A stretch of 45,861 nt of DNA from Stramenopiles sp. TOSAG23-2. Lineage: Eukaryota; Sar. The DNA lies in NCBI GenBank assembly GCA_900128395.1, contig LT649286.1, positions 1-45,861 on the forward strand, in the 5' to 3' direction. Within the stretch, counting starts at the first letter, position 1. Every line of letters begins with the position of its first letter. The notes beneath the pieces are model-generated. The model was not told the DNA's origin. It ran no database searches and worked only from the letters and a program-made list of their open reading frames with translations. Shown piece after piece: positions 19,652 through 29,876 of the stretch. A program made the translations under genes and the position numbers.

Positions 19652-20436
19652 ATGAACGGATTCAGACTTATCAAAGCGAGATTAGAAAACTGGATATTGA
19701 AATATCAAGATATTGCCTTTTAAAAACAGAATCTAAAAATGCATATGAGCAATACTTACATGCTTTAAAATTTGGCCAAAGCGAACAACAAAATAGAATG
19801 GTTATAAGCATGGATGCAAGGGAACAAATCAAAAAATGTAATTTTCTTATTTTCACATGTTGTGTTAAAGGTCAACTAACTGATCCTCATTTAGTAGAGA
19901 GCGTAAATAGTTCGTTTAATCCAGATAAAAATGCTAAAAAGTTAGGTTTGCGATCTATGGTTGGTAATGTGACTATGGCATACACGTACCGTAGACTTCG
20001 TAAACGAAAAGCTATACATGTATATAGAATGGGAATGATTGAAGAAAATATTCGTAATGGTGGCATCAACAAGGATGAACTGAATGGTATTGTAACTGGC
20101 GATTCAATGAGCCTTAGCGAAGAGTGCGAGGATATTACTAATGCAGAATATAATAAATACCATGGTCGTGTTATTGATGGTATCAACCGTCGTGCTTTCA
20201 AATCAAAATTGGTGTATAAATTTTCACAAGAAAATTCTGCAAAATATTCCGTATCAGTTGTCTACGACAGTAACATTATTGTTGAACACTTTTATTTGTA
20301 CATGAATACTATGGCTGATTTAACACGACGCGGAGTTATTCTATATACGCCGGAAGGATCAAATACGACATTTGTGGCACCGAAATTATTAAAAGTTCTG
20401 GGAGAAGTACAAATGAAAAAGATATTAATAGGCTAG
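19528..20436 (+). CDS. Unknown coiled-coil protein, 5' end uncertain
   Basis: The frame is open from an ATG at 19528 (302 residues), but the first roughly 27 codons lie antisense to the kinase coding sequence and look non-coding. Convincing protein-like sequence starts near 19610 (AVEIADIVNELNARRL), a probable coiled coil to about residue 75. A basic segment (RRLRKRKAIHVYRMG) and a C-terminal domain of about 130 residues with alternating hydrophobic strands follow. No family is recognised. The next in-frame ATG is near residue 91, inside the apparent domain, so the true N-terminus may be missing. It overlaps the kinase by 124 bp head to head. Confidence 0.6.
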   Translation: MLIKVLVHKIIHLLQVIYYLHGCYAVEIADIVNELNARRLAYERIQTYQSEIRKLDIEISRYCLLKTESKNAYEQYLHALKFGQSEQQNRMVISMDAREQIKKCNFLIFTCCVKGQLTDPHLVESVNSSFNPDKNAKKLGLRSMVGNVTMAYTYRRLRKRKAIHVYRMGMIEENIRNGGINKDELNGIVTGDSMSLSEECEDITNAEYNKYHGRVIDGINRRAFKSKLVYKFSQENSAKYSVSVVYDSNIIVEHFYLYMNTMADLTRRGVILYTPEGSNTTFVAPKLLKVLGEVQMKKILIG

Positions 20437-20606
20437 AAAAAAAAAATAAGGGTGCTTTTAATATTTTTATTAGTGTGTTCAAATGTGATATATTACACAC
20501 ATATGCATAATATAAAAATATACCTTTTTCGTATTACTGATAAATATTCGAGTATAAAAAAATATAATATATTTTTTTTTTTTAGTTTATGATAATTCAT
20601 AAATTT

Positions 20607-21866
20607 TTATGTAAACAAGGATGCATCGACTTTAATTGTACCTTCCTCCGTCGCTTTCGGCTTTCCATCACCTTCCTCTGAAACAAATAAACTCGAATCA
20701 ATCTTTAATGCTATTGAATTCACATCAGCGCCATCATCATCACCATCACCTTCATCATCACTTAATGTTTTGCCTTTGTGCTTCTCCGTAATAGCACTTT
20801 CATCATCTACAAACAATTTTGCATTCTGTTGATACAGCATACGCCCACTAATAATAGGACCTTTTTTCTTCTTGTCCTTATCTGATTTTTTACTATCTTT
20901 CTCCTTTTTCGCATCTTCCTTTTCTTTTAATTTATCTCTTCTCGCCTTGCGTTCTTTTAACCATTTGAAAAAGGATTCCTTAGTAACTGGTGTACCACCT
21001 GCAGGCATTTGAGAACGTTCTTCTTCGATCAACTCTTCAATAGGAATTCCACCTTTTTTTCGGATCTCTTCCCTTTCTTTTCTCTTCTCTACTAGAAATT
21101 TTGTAAGATATGGCGTAGCTTTTGTAATTACTGTTTTTCCAGGAATTTGTTCTAGAAAAACTGTTCTTGCTAAACCTTTATCACTACGCACGATAGCCAT
21201 GGCATTACGAATATCTAAAACTTGATCCTTTTTGAAATTGTCACCCCATTTTTTCGCTAACTCGGCATCTTTTACAATGAACCATATTGGATACTTTGTA
21301 CTACCATCCGCTAGTTGAATATATAGATTTTTCGAACCATCTTTTTGCGTTGTCATTTGAGCATCCCGTTTGATATATTGTGCCAATATACGCACAATAT
21401 CCAACTTTTTTTCACACTCTTTCGCCTTGTCTAGCTCTGTAACAGGTATTAAAAACGCTTCTTTCATTTCCCGTTCGTTCTCCTCCTTTGCTTTCTTTTC
21501 TGCTTCCTCTTTCGCTTTCCGTGCATCTTTTTTTGCTTTCTTTGCATTTTTCAGTGCAGCTGCACCTTTTACACCTAATAATTTTCTTAACTCAGCATCT
21601 TGCTTCGCTTTTGCCTTTTTCAATCGACGTTTTTCGGCATCAGCTGCATCTTGTGTTTGTCCACGTTTTAATAGACCTAGTTTCTGTTTTTGAGTATTTT
21701 TTATATCGTTTATGTACTTTTGAACTTTTTTACTCTTATTTTTATTTTTCATGCCAAATGTTTTATCAACAACAATTTTTGGACCAGATTGTGCAGCTTT
21801 AGCTTTTGCAAGCTTGCTTACTTTCTTTTTTTTCGTCTTTCCTCCTCCTTTCTTCTTTGTAGGCAT
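20607..21866 (-). CDS. ZC3H15/DFRP1 (Tma46)-like protein lacking the CCCH zinc fingers
   Basis: The 419-residue protein is read from the ATG at 21864-21866. An in-frame ATG at 22031 would add 55 residues of low-complexity sequence that reads like 5' leader; the chosen start gives the family-like MPTKKKGGGK opening. The N-terminal KIVVDKTFGMKNKNKSKKVQ segment and the C-terminal IEEERSQMP, TPVTKESFFKWLKERK and SGRMLYQQNAKLFVDDE blocks match ZC3H15/Tma46, partners of the DRG1 GTPase on ribosomes. Between them the usual two CCCH fingers are absent: this region has one Cys and no CCCH spacing. It is replaced by about 100 residues with strand-like segments (LYIQLADGS, IWFIVKDAEL, DIRNAMAIV). Long Lys/Ala/Glu helices precede it. 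DRG binding is plausible; RNA binding by fingers is not. Confidence 0.75.
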   Translation of the reverse strand: MPTKKKGGGKTKKKKVSKLAKAKAAQSGPKIVVDKTFGMKNKNKSKKVQKYINDIKNTQKQKLGLLKRGQTQDAADAEKRRLKKAKAKQDAELRKLLGVKGAAALKNAKKAKKDARKAKEEAEKKAKEENEREMKEAFLIPVTELDKAKECEKKLDIVRILAQYIKRDAQMTTQKDGSKNLYIQLADGSTKYPIWFIVKDAELAKKWGDNFKKDQVLDIRNAMAIVRSDKGLARTVFLEQIPGKTVITKATPYLTKFLVEKRKEREEIRKKGGIPIEELIEEERSQMPAGGTPVTKESFFKWLKERKARRDKLKEKEDAKKEKDSKKSDKDKKKKGPIISGRMLYQQNAKLFVDDESAITEKHKGKTLSDDEGDGDDDGADVNSIALKIDSSLFVSEEGDGKPKATEEGTIKVDASLFT

Positions 21867-22442
21867 GGTGGTTCTGTTCTTTGTGTATTTTCTTTTATGT
21901 GATGAATATAAATGTAGACGTGTGTATATATATATAGTAGTAGTAAATTGATCTGATGAATTTGTATTTTCTTTTTTGTATAATATACTTTTTGTTTGAA
22001 TGTGGATCTTTTTAGTTGTCGGTCCATTCATTCATTTTTATTTAGCACAGTATACAATATTCGATTACTATGATGAGTATTATACCTGGTTTTAACTTGT
22101 AAATAGCTTTTAGTTGTTTGTTGCATCTTTGATTCTATTATTAATAATAATTCGTGTTAGCTGGTTAGCCCCTGGTGTTAGCATTCTGGCATTCTGGCAT
22201 TCTTCTCCCTCTGCTGGCCTGCTAATATTTTCATGCCACTATTTTCGTGCATCATGGCATACAACAGCCTTTTCCTGTTTGACTGACACTTTATTAACTT
22301 AGACTATTATTGTAGCTGGCTAGACTTAATTTAAGCAACTTAACATTGCAAAATAGATATATATATATAATATATATATATACATACATACATACATAAC
22401 AAATCTATAGCTTTCTATACATATATATAGTACCTGTCGAAG
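21867..22442. other. Divergent intergenic region with CAGAATGC-type repeats
   Basis: Upstream region of the ZC3H15-like and the small membrane protein genes. It includes TACCTGGTT at 22083 (one mismatch to the palindrome), a GC-richer patch at 22155-22230, and AT runs at 22358-22380. No further gene is supported. Confidence 0.5.
22181..22204. repeat. Three tandem GCATTCTG units
   Basis: Two exact and one near-exact copies of GCATTCTG in tandem. The reverse complement (CAGAATGC) resembles the GAATGCTG repeats upstream of NOP10. It lies 315 bp and 239 bp from the two flanking start codons. Confidence 0.65.
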
Positions 22443-22886
22443 ATGTCCACGAAGCAACGACGACGTGATGTGAAAAAAAATGATAAAAATTTAGAAAGAG
22501 AAGGTTTGAGCGCTATCTTTTATAATGCTAGTAAAAACTTATATTTAAAACGCAAAGTAAGAAAACAAGTACTTGACCCACCATTGCAAGTTAAAGTAGT
22601 TTTGTATATATTTTTTTTCGCAGTCCTTGGTTGTTTGTATATTTTATATTCCCATCAGCATGCTCATGGACATCATAAAATAATTCATGAACGTAAGATG
22701 GCACATAAAAGAATAATACGTGAAAGATATAAAAATAATAATAAACATATGATAGGTCAAGTGAAATCATCAAAACAACAGTTAAGCGAAGTTGATATAT
22801 TGAAATATGAAATGAAAAAATTACAAGAAGAAAACGAAAAATTGAAGAAAAAACCTCAAAATAAGAAGAACAAAGATGATCTGTAA
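22443..22886 (+). CDS. Small single-pass membrane protein with coiled coil, unknown
   Basis: The 147-residue protein has a very basic N-terminus, one hydrophobic segment (about 50-69, VKVVLYIFFFAVLGCLYILY), a His-rich stretch immediately after it (HQHAHGHHK, 71-79), a basic region and a Lys/Glu coiled coil at the C-terminus. There is no signal peptide and the helix is internal, so it is a type II or type III membrane protein. No family is recognised. The ATG at 22443 is the first in frame. The composition and clean stop support a real gene. Confidence 0.65.
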   Translation: MSTKQRRRDVKKNDKNLEREGLSAIFYNASKNLYLKRKVRKQVLDPPLQVKVVLYIFFFAVLGCLYILYSHQHAHGHHKIIHERKMAHKRIIRERYKNNNKHMIGQVKSSKQQLSEVDILKYEMKKLQEENEKLKKKPQNKKNKDDL

Positions 22887-23424
22887 TATACATATATTAA
22901 AAAGCAGGCATGGTTTGTGCTATAAAATGTGTTCTTTTTACGTAAACTTCTGAAAAATAAAAATGTATATTTTTTTCCTTTTTTTGTTATAATTTTCTAA
23001 TGTGCTAGTCTTCTTGCAAAACCATAATAGCACAGTCAATATACTTGTTAGTATATCATAAAATTAAAGATGTGCTTTAGCACTTTACAGTTTACAGTAC
23101 CTGGTATTGTGCTATATTCAGTGCTTCACTTCTTTGTGCAACGTGCAACTTAAACTCTACTATGCATTATTTGTGCATTTCTTCTTCATCATAACAAATT
23201 ATAGATGATTCAAAGCAATTGTCCATTTTAATCATTATATATATGACAAAGACCATCAACATATATTATTTTAAAATACAAATAAATAAAGGAAGTTTTC
23301 TTCTCTACATACGTCCGTTTGCGTGTGTGTGTTTGTGTTTGTTTCTGTATATTTATTTATGTGAAGCACTACATCAATAACTAACGCTTCTTTTCCATTA
23401 TTACTTGTCGACAGAGAGAGAGAA
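22887..23424. other. Intergenic region upstream of Kelch-BTB gene
   Basis: 538 bp between two plus-strand genes. It holds GTGCTTTAGCAC (about 23073-23084), then TTTACAG repeats leading into TACCTGGTA at 23098-23106, and a GTGTGT run near 23323. No gene is seen. Confidence 0.5.
23098..23106. promoter_or_regulatory. TACCWGGTA palindrome, copy 3
   Basis: Exact TACCTGGTA, 319 bp upstream of the Kelch-BTB start. The flanks (TACAG before, TTGT after) match copy 5 at 40397, so the similarity extends over about 20 bp. Confidence 0.45.
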
Positions 23425-25101
23425 ATGTCCCATATCAATAATAACAATAATAATTATGGTGATAATAACCATAATAATCACAACCGTGGTGGTAGCCGTC
23501 AATATAATGGTGGTTTAAATAATCTTCAAGACAGTTTAAACACATTTGGACAAGCTGAGGCGAGTGCAGGTTTATCTCGTGCCGTATCATTAAATGATGG
23601 ACGTGGTGGATTACCTCGTGAGGATACTGCAGTATCAAATGTAACTATGAGACACCAATGGCGTCAACATACTGTAACACAAGGCATCATACCAGGTCCG
23701 CGTTCTGGTGCTGCATCTGTAGTTGTTGGCAATAAATTATATGTCTTCGGTGGATATGGTGGCAGTGGTCGTTTATCTGATTTTTTTCAATATGATTTTG
23801 AAACAAAAACCTTTCATGAGGTACAAACGGCTGGTGAAAATCCAGGGGTGCGAGAAAATAATGGTGTTGTATTGTATAAAAATCGATTATATATATTTGG
23901 AGGATATAACGGAAATGATTGGTTAAACGATTTTCATGAATTTGATTTACAAACAAAAGTCTGGAGAAGGGTTGAGCCGGAAGGTACATGTCCATCACCA
24001 CGATTTGGTTATGTTGCCGTTCGTTTTGCTGATTCGTTTATTATCTTCGGTGGATATGATGGTACTACATGGTTAAATGATATGCATGAACATAATTTTT
24101 TGACAAAAAAATGGGGACCAATACATCCAACCGGTACGGTACCAAGTGTACGAAGTTGTCCGAGTTGGACTACTCATAATAGTAGCTGCTTTATATTTGG
24201 TGGATACGATGGTGTACAGCGCATGAATGATTTTTTTGAATATCGTTGCGATACCTGTGTATGGTCCACGGTTCTTGGTAGTGGTCCAGTGCCTAGTCCA
24301 AGGTACTTCCATGCATGCATTATGTATAGAAATCAAATGTATGTCTTTGGTGGCTACAACGGCGCTCATCGTTTGAATGATATGTATTGTTTCGATTTTG
24401 ACACACATATGTGGGCAATCGTTGATTGTTCAGGAGAATTGCCATCTGGCCGAAGTAGTTTAGTAGCACAGGTATATGGCAATTCATTATTTACATTTGG
24501 GGGATATAATGGCAGACATGTATTAAATGACTTCTTCGAATTTCGATTTGAACCAGTTGCTATACCACCACCAACATTAATGCACGATATGCGACGATTG
24601 ATGAATAATGAACATTTAAGCGATGTAACATTTATCGTTGATGATAAACCTGTCTATGCATCTCGCATACATTTAGCCGTTAGATCCGAACATTTTCGCG
24701 CTTTATTATTTGGTGGCCTGAAAGAAAGTACAGGTGGTAATTCAGAAATAGCTATTTCAGACGTATCATATCCTGTATTTGTAAAAATAATTGAATTTTT
24801 ATATACAGATAATGTGACTGATATAAGCCCTGATATTGCTGTGCCATTGTTAATGGCAGCGGAAAGATATTTATTAGGTAGATTAAAAGGTCTATGTGAA
24901 GATTCAATACGTAAATCGATTACATGTGATAATGTCATAAGCTTATTTATGGCATCCCATCGACATCGCGCTGCAGGATTAAAGGAAATATGCTTAGATT
25001 TTATCATTGATAATTTAGAAACTGTAAAAAAAAGTAGAGGGTTTCATGATTTAAAAGATGAACCAGATTTATTAATGGAAATTATTATGGTTGGCATATA
25101 A
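23425..25101 (+). CDS. Kelch-repeat, BTB and BACK domain protein
   Basis: The protein has 558 residues. After an Asn-rich N-terminus, six Kelch repeats (about 88-380) each carry FGGY plus the G...LND..F/..W pattern, for example IFGGYNGNDWLNDFHEFD, and should close a six-bladed propeller. A BTB domain follows (about 395-495; LSDVTFIVDDKPVYASRIHL, FRALLFGG, LYTDNV), then a partial BACK-like helical tail. Kelch-BTB proteins usually act as substrate adaptors for CUL3 ubiquitin ligases. Here Kelch precedes BTB, as in LZTR1-type proteins, rather than the KLHL order. The ATG at 23425 fits. The substrate is unknown. Confidence 0.9.
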   Translation: MSHINNNNNNYGDNNHNNHNRGGSRQYNGGLNNLQDSLNTFGQAEASAGLSRAVSLNDGRGGLPREDTAVSNVTMRHQWRQHTVTQGIIPGPRSGAASVVVGNKLYVFGGYGGSGRLSDFFQYDFETKTFHEVQTAGENPGVRENNGVVLYKNRLYIFGGYNGNDWLNDFHEFDLQTKVWRRVEPEGTCPSPRFGYVAVRFADSFIIFGGYDGTTWLNDMHEHNFLTKKWGPIHPTGTVPSVRSCPSWTTHNSSCFIFGGYDGVQRMNDFFEYRCDTCVWSTVLGSGPVPSPRYFHACIMYRNQMYVFGGYNGAHRLNDMYCFDFDTHMWAIVDCSGELPSGRSSLVAQVYGNSLFTFGGYNGRHVLNDFFEFRFEPVAIPPPTLMHDMRRLMNNEHLSDVTFIVDDKPVYASRIHLAVRSEHFRALLFGGLKESTGGNSEIAISDVSYPVFVKIIEFLYTDNVTDISPDIAVPLLMAAERYLLGRLKGLCEDSIRKSITCDNVISLFMASHRHRAAGLKEICLDFIIDNLETVKKSRGFHDLKDEPDLLMEIIMVGI

Positions 25102-25194
25102 AATATTAAAAATACATTTTATCATATTTAAATTTATAAAATATATATATGACTATTTTAGAAAAAATATTTTTTTTATTCGTACTTTTTTTGA

Positions 25195-26007
25195 CTACAC
25201 TCTTCCTTTTTGAAACACATAAATACATCCATTTTTACATCCAACGCCTTCAACGCATTCTTTTGGGGAAATAGTAATTAGCTCATCGTTGATATCTATT
25301 TTATTCATAATTTTAAATTCATTTTTCTCAGCATATTTACAAACAATTTCATTCGTTACTAAACTATTTCCATTCCCATTCGTAGTTCCTCTTGGTACGT
25401 GACATAAAATAAATTTAGCATTTGGTTTTGATAATTGACGTGCCGTAATAAATAATGGATTTACAATCTCTTCTTTATAGCATACATCTGCAGCTATGAC
25501 AACATCATATTTAACATTTTTCAAATTATATTTTTTCAAATCATTTTCATTGGCCCAACTTAATTTTTCAACTGTAGGCGTTGTTCCATTATTGCTACTG
25601 AAATTATCAATTGCAAGGTTTATATTTATATTTTTTTCAACTAAATTCAAAGCAAACACATCATTGTCTGTTAGTTCTATTTTATTTACATGTGCTGCAA
25701 TAGAAAATCCTAATATTCCACAACCCGTGCCAAGCTCAATCACATTTTTATTTTCAATTAAATGTCTTCCATATTTTTCATGATTTAAATACGTGCCAAG
25801 CAATAAACTACCCGGCCATGGACATCTACCACTTATTTCAATTTTCTTATCTGCTAGTTTAGCCAATATTTCTAATGGTATTTGTTCTGGCAAAGATTTT
25901 ATAATAAATGTTTTCCCAGCTATTTGTACTTCTTCCTCTTCGTATTCGATTTCATCATCTGAATCAGAAAATAATATTAATTGATCATCATCATTGACAT
26001 TGGCCAT
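25195..26007 (-). CDS. METTL21/family-16-like protein methyltransferase
   Basis: The 270-residue protein has an acidic N-terminus (DSDDEIEYEEEE) and then GRCPWPGSLLLGTYL (60-74), the family-16 lead-in helix. SAM motif I is VIELGTGCGILGFSIA (89-104), followed by the acidic post-I residue in ELTDND, a tryptophan-containing LSWANEND segment, and AADVCYKEE (near 170), the family's D-x-x-Y-like motif. These enzymes methylate lysines on chaperones and translation factors. The substrate cannot be fixed. The ATG at 26007 is well placed. It is convergent with the Kelch-BTB gene, 93 bp apart. Confidence 0.85.
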   Translation of the reverse strand: MANVNDDDQLILFSDSDDEIEYEEEEVQIAGKTFIIKSLPEQIPLEILAKLADKKIEISGRCPWPGSLLLGTYLNHEKYGRHLIENKNVIELGTGCGILGFSIAAHVNKIELTDNDVFALNLVEKNININLAIDNFSSNNGTTPTVEKLSWANENDLKKYNLKNVKYDVVIAADVCYKEEIVNPLFITARQLSKPNAKFILCHVPRGTTNGNGNSLVTNEIVCKYAEKNEFKIMNKIDINDELITISPKECVEGVGCKNGCIYVFQKGRV

Positions 26008-26766
26008 AGTTTTCTTTTATTGTACTGTTTTGCATTGCGTGTGTAGATATATATACACAATATACATATGTACATTCTCGATCTTACAAAATCTCTGTCA
26101 GCTCATATACTACTGTATGTAGCTTTCTATTTTATTATGATTGATGATGCAGGGCAACCAGGATGCAGATTAAGATGCGGGGATTGTTGCGGGCTTTTAT
26201 TGTTTTATATATAGTAAAATTTACACTTCTTATTATACTAAATATATATAAAAATGTATCTTATACCTTAATCTGGATTATTCCTCGTATTATTTAAGTA
26301 TTACCAACAATTAATACTCTTGTGCTCTTTTTTGGATCTTATCTCCCAGGATCTCATCACACCAAAATCTGGCAAGACAGCAAGACGTGCAGACCATACT
26401 GTACAGTAACCAACTTTAGTGCTAGTGCTTTACAGGTATGCCAGTATAAAGCACATAACTTTTAAAAAAACTATACAAAAATTAATTAGAGACTATATAT
26501 GTTTTTTAGATAGATAGAAATATAAATATGTCTTCCTGTCTGTAGATCTATCTATATCATCATTACTTTTATATTGTGTGCAAATATATATATCAATTTA
26601 AAAGGAAACAGAAGTTATAGTCTGTGCGTAGTCTATATATATATATTATATATATTGGTGGAAAAAAATAGTATTATTATAATTAAAAAATAATATATAT
26701 ATATATTATATATATATAAATATAACGTGGTTAGTCGTATATTATTATAAATATAATAACTTTGTT
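26008..26766. other. Divergent intergenic region
   Basis: 759 bp between the methyltransferase and the Asn-rich gene. It contains a GC-richer patch (26150-26195), ATCTCCCAG plus ATCTCA at 26341-26356 (shared with 1785-1799), a CTGTACAGTA segment near 26400 and AT repeats at 26634-26720. No gene is supported. Confidence 0.5.
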
Positions 26767-27387
26767 ATGGCTAGTATAACCTCTTCTTTAATACCAACGG
26801 ATAGAGTGAAACGACAAGCAAGTCGAACATTGGAAGAAAGAGAAGCTCAAGAACAAGCTCAAGCTCTTGATGATTTTGATTTCGATGTACCTAGTGATAA
26901 TCATAATGGTAGTCGTTTAAAAAAAAAAAGTAGTTCTGGCCAAGATTTGTTTAATGAAGCTTTAGGTGGAAGCGATAACAACAACCCAACGTTTCAAAAC
27001 AGGAAAGTTTTAAAAGTTAAAAAGTCCTCCTTTTTACACAAAAAGCCAAGTAATGCAAGCATTGGGGATGATGATGCTGATATATATGATCCCGGTCGCA
27101 GCAATAGTAACAATAGTTTGCAAGGTGGCCTTAACTTGTCGCTTGGTCAAAATTCGTTTTTTAACGATTCCCCAGGCGATAATGATGTATTAAATAAACA
27201 GATGAGTGTTGACAGTGATAATAATACACCTTTAGGTAGTCATGGTTTGAATATATCAGAGAACTTTTTAAACGATATTGATAATACAATTGAAGTTTTA
27301 AACAACTATAGTCCAACAAATGGCTCTTTGCGTAGCTTTAGTAATAGTAGTATGAATTCCATGTATAAAAAGAACAACAACAACAAC

Positions 27388-27423
<36 letters not shown>

Positions 27424-28344
27424 CCATTGCCACGAACTACATCGAACGGTTCCACTACTAGTATCGGTGGTATGATGGTGCGACAAGAGTCCTTAGATGC
27501 ATGGGGTAGTAGTGGCGATTTCAATTTTAATATTGGCGGAGAATCTTCATTTGAAGAAGCTCAAGGGCTTGAAATGTATGAAGATATGATGGATGATGAA
27601 GAAATTATGCGACGTGAATTGCAAAAAACAGAAACTATTATGGTAAATAGTGAGCTTTCTGACAATTTTGGCAACATCGACATGAATAATACTCCAGATC
27701 CAAGTCCTCGTAATAATAATAGCAATCCTCGCCAACGACGTAGTTTCACTGAACAAATCGCTGAAACTGTTGGTAATGCTTTTGAAAAAACCACTGCTAA
27801 ACTTTTTGGTAAAGGAAGAAAAAAAAGTACCAATAACAATAATAACAACAACAGTACTAGTGGCAGTGCAAAGCCAAAACCAAAACCAAGGAAAAAGAAG
27901 CCAATAGAAACGAAAACTAGTGAAGAAGTGAAACGTGTTCATAAAGAAGCTCAATTAAAGCATCGCAATCAAATAGGGAAAAAAATGGAACGTGTCAAAG
28001 AAGCTGTAAGATTAAAGGTAGACTATGGTGGGGAGTATAAAGAAACATTAGGTAGGATGACAAAGATTGATTTCTATGTTGCTGTAATAGGAATAGCAAA
28101 TAATGATACTGAAGAACAGGTTGTACATCGTATTTTAAATAAACGAAATGAACTTGCTGCAAAGCGTAAAGATAATGAGACGAAACAAAATCGATTTAAG
28201 CGATTGAGGTTGAGTGAAAAAGCTGTTTTAGGAGAGTTGCAAGACTTAATTTGCGATCCACAGATCAAAATTACTATTGCAAATACATTAGACCAAGCCG
28301 CTGAATTTTTGGAAGATAAATTAGGTCCTGGTTTATTGGAATAA
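26767..28344 (+). CDS. Unknown Asn-rich protein with conserved-looking C-terminal domain
   Basis: The 525-residue protein is mostly low complexity for its first 370 residues (Asn, Ser and acidic patches, an Asn run of about 16 coded by AAC/AAT at 27370-27420, and a second run near 27830). A basic segment (about 365-380, KPKPKPRKKKP) follows. The last 150 residues look ordered and highly charged: VKRVHKEAQLKHRNQIGKKM, a mixed helical region, and a hydrophobic end (TLDQAAEFLEDKLGPGLLE). No family is recognised. The single exon, clean start (ATG 26767) and codon use resemble its neighbours. Confidence 0.7.
27373..27420. repeat. AAC/AAT run coding about 16 Asn
   Basis: AAC codons followed by AAT codons in an uninterrupted run inside the unknown Asn-rich gene. 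Confidence 0.85.
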
Positions 28345-28960
28345 ATTTTACTCTCTCGCGCGCATGTGTTAATTACAACAACAGTATATGGGCTGACACA
28401 GTGTATGTGTGTGTGTATTTGAAGTTATAAATGTGATATGATATCATATTACGAATCGTATTTTAATAATTTATTTTATATATAATATATATATACGAAG
28501 TATAAATAAGAGAATTTTTTATATAAAAAATAATTTACGCATGTTAATATATATATTTTTATATTTTTTTAATTTACTCATGATAATTCCTATGATATCA
28601 TTAATACCCTTCAAAGAATACGAGTTGTACAATTAACTGAGGCAATAATATAATCTCACACTAGAGGGTGTTTTGATATTCTCATAAAAGAGAATACCAA
28701 AAGAAATAGTTGTGATTGAAAAACGGACATCTCATTTTATGATAAAATATATATTTAAAATTGTATGTCATTAGATTTACATGTGTGTATGTCGGCGGTA
28801 TGCATATAGCATTATTTTAATTTTATTATATATCATATATCATATGTCATATGATACGCGTATATCAATATGAATATTTTGAAATAGTTACACACAGAGA
28901 GTTATTCTTTTTTAAAAAAATCAACAGGGGAGAACGTTTTAAAAAGCAATATATTCTCTT
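28345..28960. other. Convergent 3' intergenic region
   Basis: 616 bp of AT-rich sequence with a GTGTGT run near 28405, a TATACGAAGT motif at 28492-28501, and a TATTCTC/GAGAATA inverted pair at about 28677-28698 (loop about 9 bp). No gene is seen. Confidence 0.5.
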
Positions 28961-29876
28961 TTATTTTTTATTCTTTTCTCTTTCATTTAACACTCTCTCT
29001 GTAAATTTTGCTAATAAAATTTGATATTTTTCATCATATTCATCACTTCCTTGCTCACAATCATCGAAATAACCACGATCATTCTGTAGTGCATTATAAA
29101 ATTAAAATTCAAAAATATAAAAGGATAAAAATATGTTAGTTATTGCTTAATATATAATTACGACTCGTAATAGAATACAATATATTTATACATACCATGT
29201 GATCACAAAATTTTTGAAACATATCAATATCTTTTTCATTTAATAAATCGAAAGGATCGCTTGGTTTTGTATTTTGTTCTTCAAACTCTTTCTCATTTTC
29301 ATCTAATAAATGTTCTGCTTCATTTGCAAATATATCTTCCTCATCTAAAAATGCACTATCCCTTTGAAGACTAAAAAAACTAATGCCATTATTATTTAAT
29401 CCATCACCTACTTTCATATATCCTATACCATTGGAACGAAACATTGCTGGTAATTTCTTCATGCCATTACCTTCATTTTTCATTCTAGGAAACCATTCGT
29501 TGTGGTCGCATGTTGGATGAAATATAACTGACACCGCACCGGTACAGTGGTGAAAACCTCGCAGGGCATCTATTAAATTAATACAATTATGTTTATACAT
29601 ACGAACTTGTTTTATGTCACCTACTATTCTTGTTTCTAAATTTTCTGCTGGACAAAGAAAACCATAGATGTTAAAAAATTCAATCCAAAATCTACCAGTA
29701 TGACTATCATCATCATGGTGATCTCCTTTATTTTTCACTTTTGCCAATAAAATAATATCCTTATCTTTATCAACAGCTGTTTCAATTAAACATAACATTT
29801 CTTTTTCAATAGACCCTTGTCTTAATTCATTATCATGATGGCAAAACAAAGACGTCACAGCAGTCGCATCATTCAT
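28961..29876 (-). CDS. Unknown protein, two exons joined across a 112-bp intron
   Basis: Exon 1 is 29196-29876 (227 codons from the ATG at 29874-29876) and exon 2 is 28961-29083 (40 codons plus stop), giving 267 residues. The exon 1 frame reads on into AT-rich junk unless the intron is removed; splicing restores a charged C-terminus (FDDCEQGSDEYDEKY, then FTERVLNEREKNKK). The protein has a mixed alpha/beta N-terminal part (about 1-180; LCLIETAVDKDKDIILLAKV, GRFWIEFFNIYGFLCP, CTGAVSVIFHPTCDHNEWF) and an acidic C-terminal part. No family is recognised. An in-frame TTG upstream was not used. Confidence 0.7.
29084..29195 (-). other. Spliceosomal intron (112 bp)
   Basis: Read on the minus strand, the donor is ATG|GTATGT at 29195, there is an ACTAAC branch-like sequence (29135-29140), and the acceptor is CACTACAG ending at 29084. 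Both flanking exons keep frame and are much less AT-rich than the intron. It is the only intron I can support in this window. Confidence 0.8.

Noticed and set aside
19652-20606. Kinase N-lobe in an upstream minus-strand exon
   Set aside because: The minus-strand frames there show no glycine loop or Lys/Glu motifs, and the remaining spacer before the next gene is only 170 bp.
21867-22031. 55-residue N-terminal extension of the ZC3H15-like protein
   Set aside because: In frame from an ATG, but its Tyr/Thr/Lys-rich, AT-driven sequence looks like 5' leader and the family starts with a short Met-Pro-Lys-rich segment.
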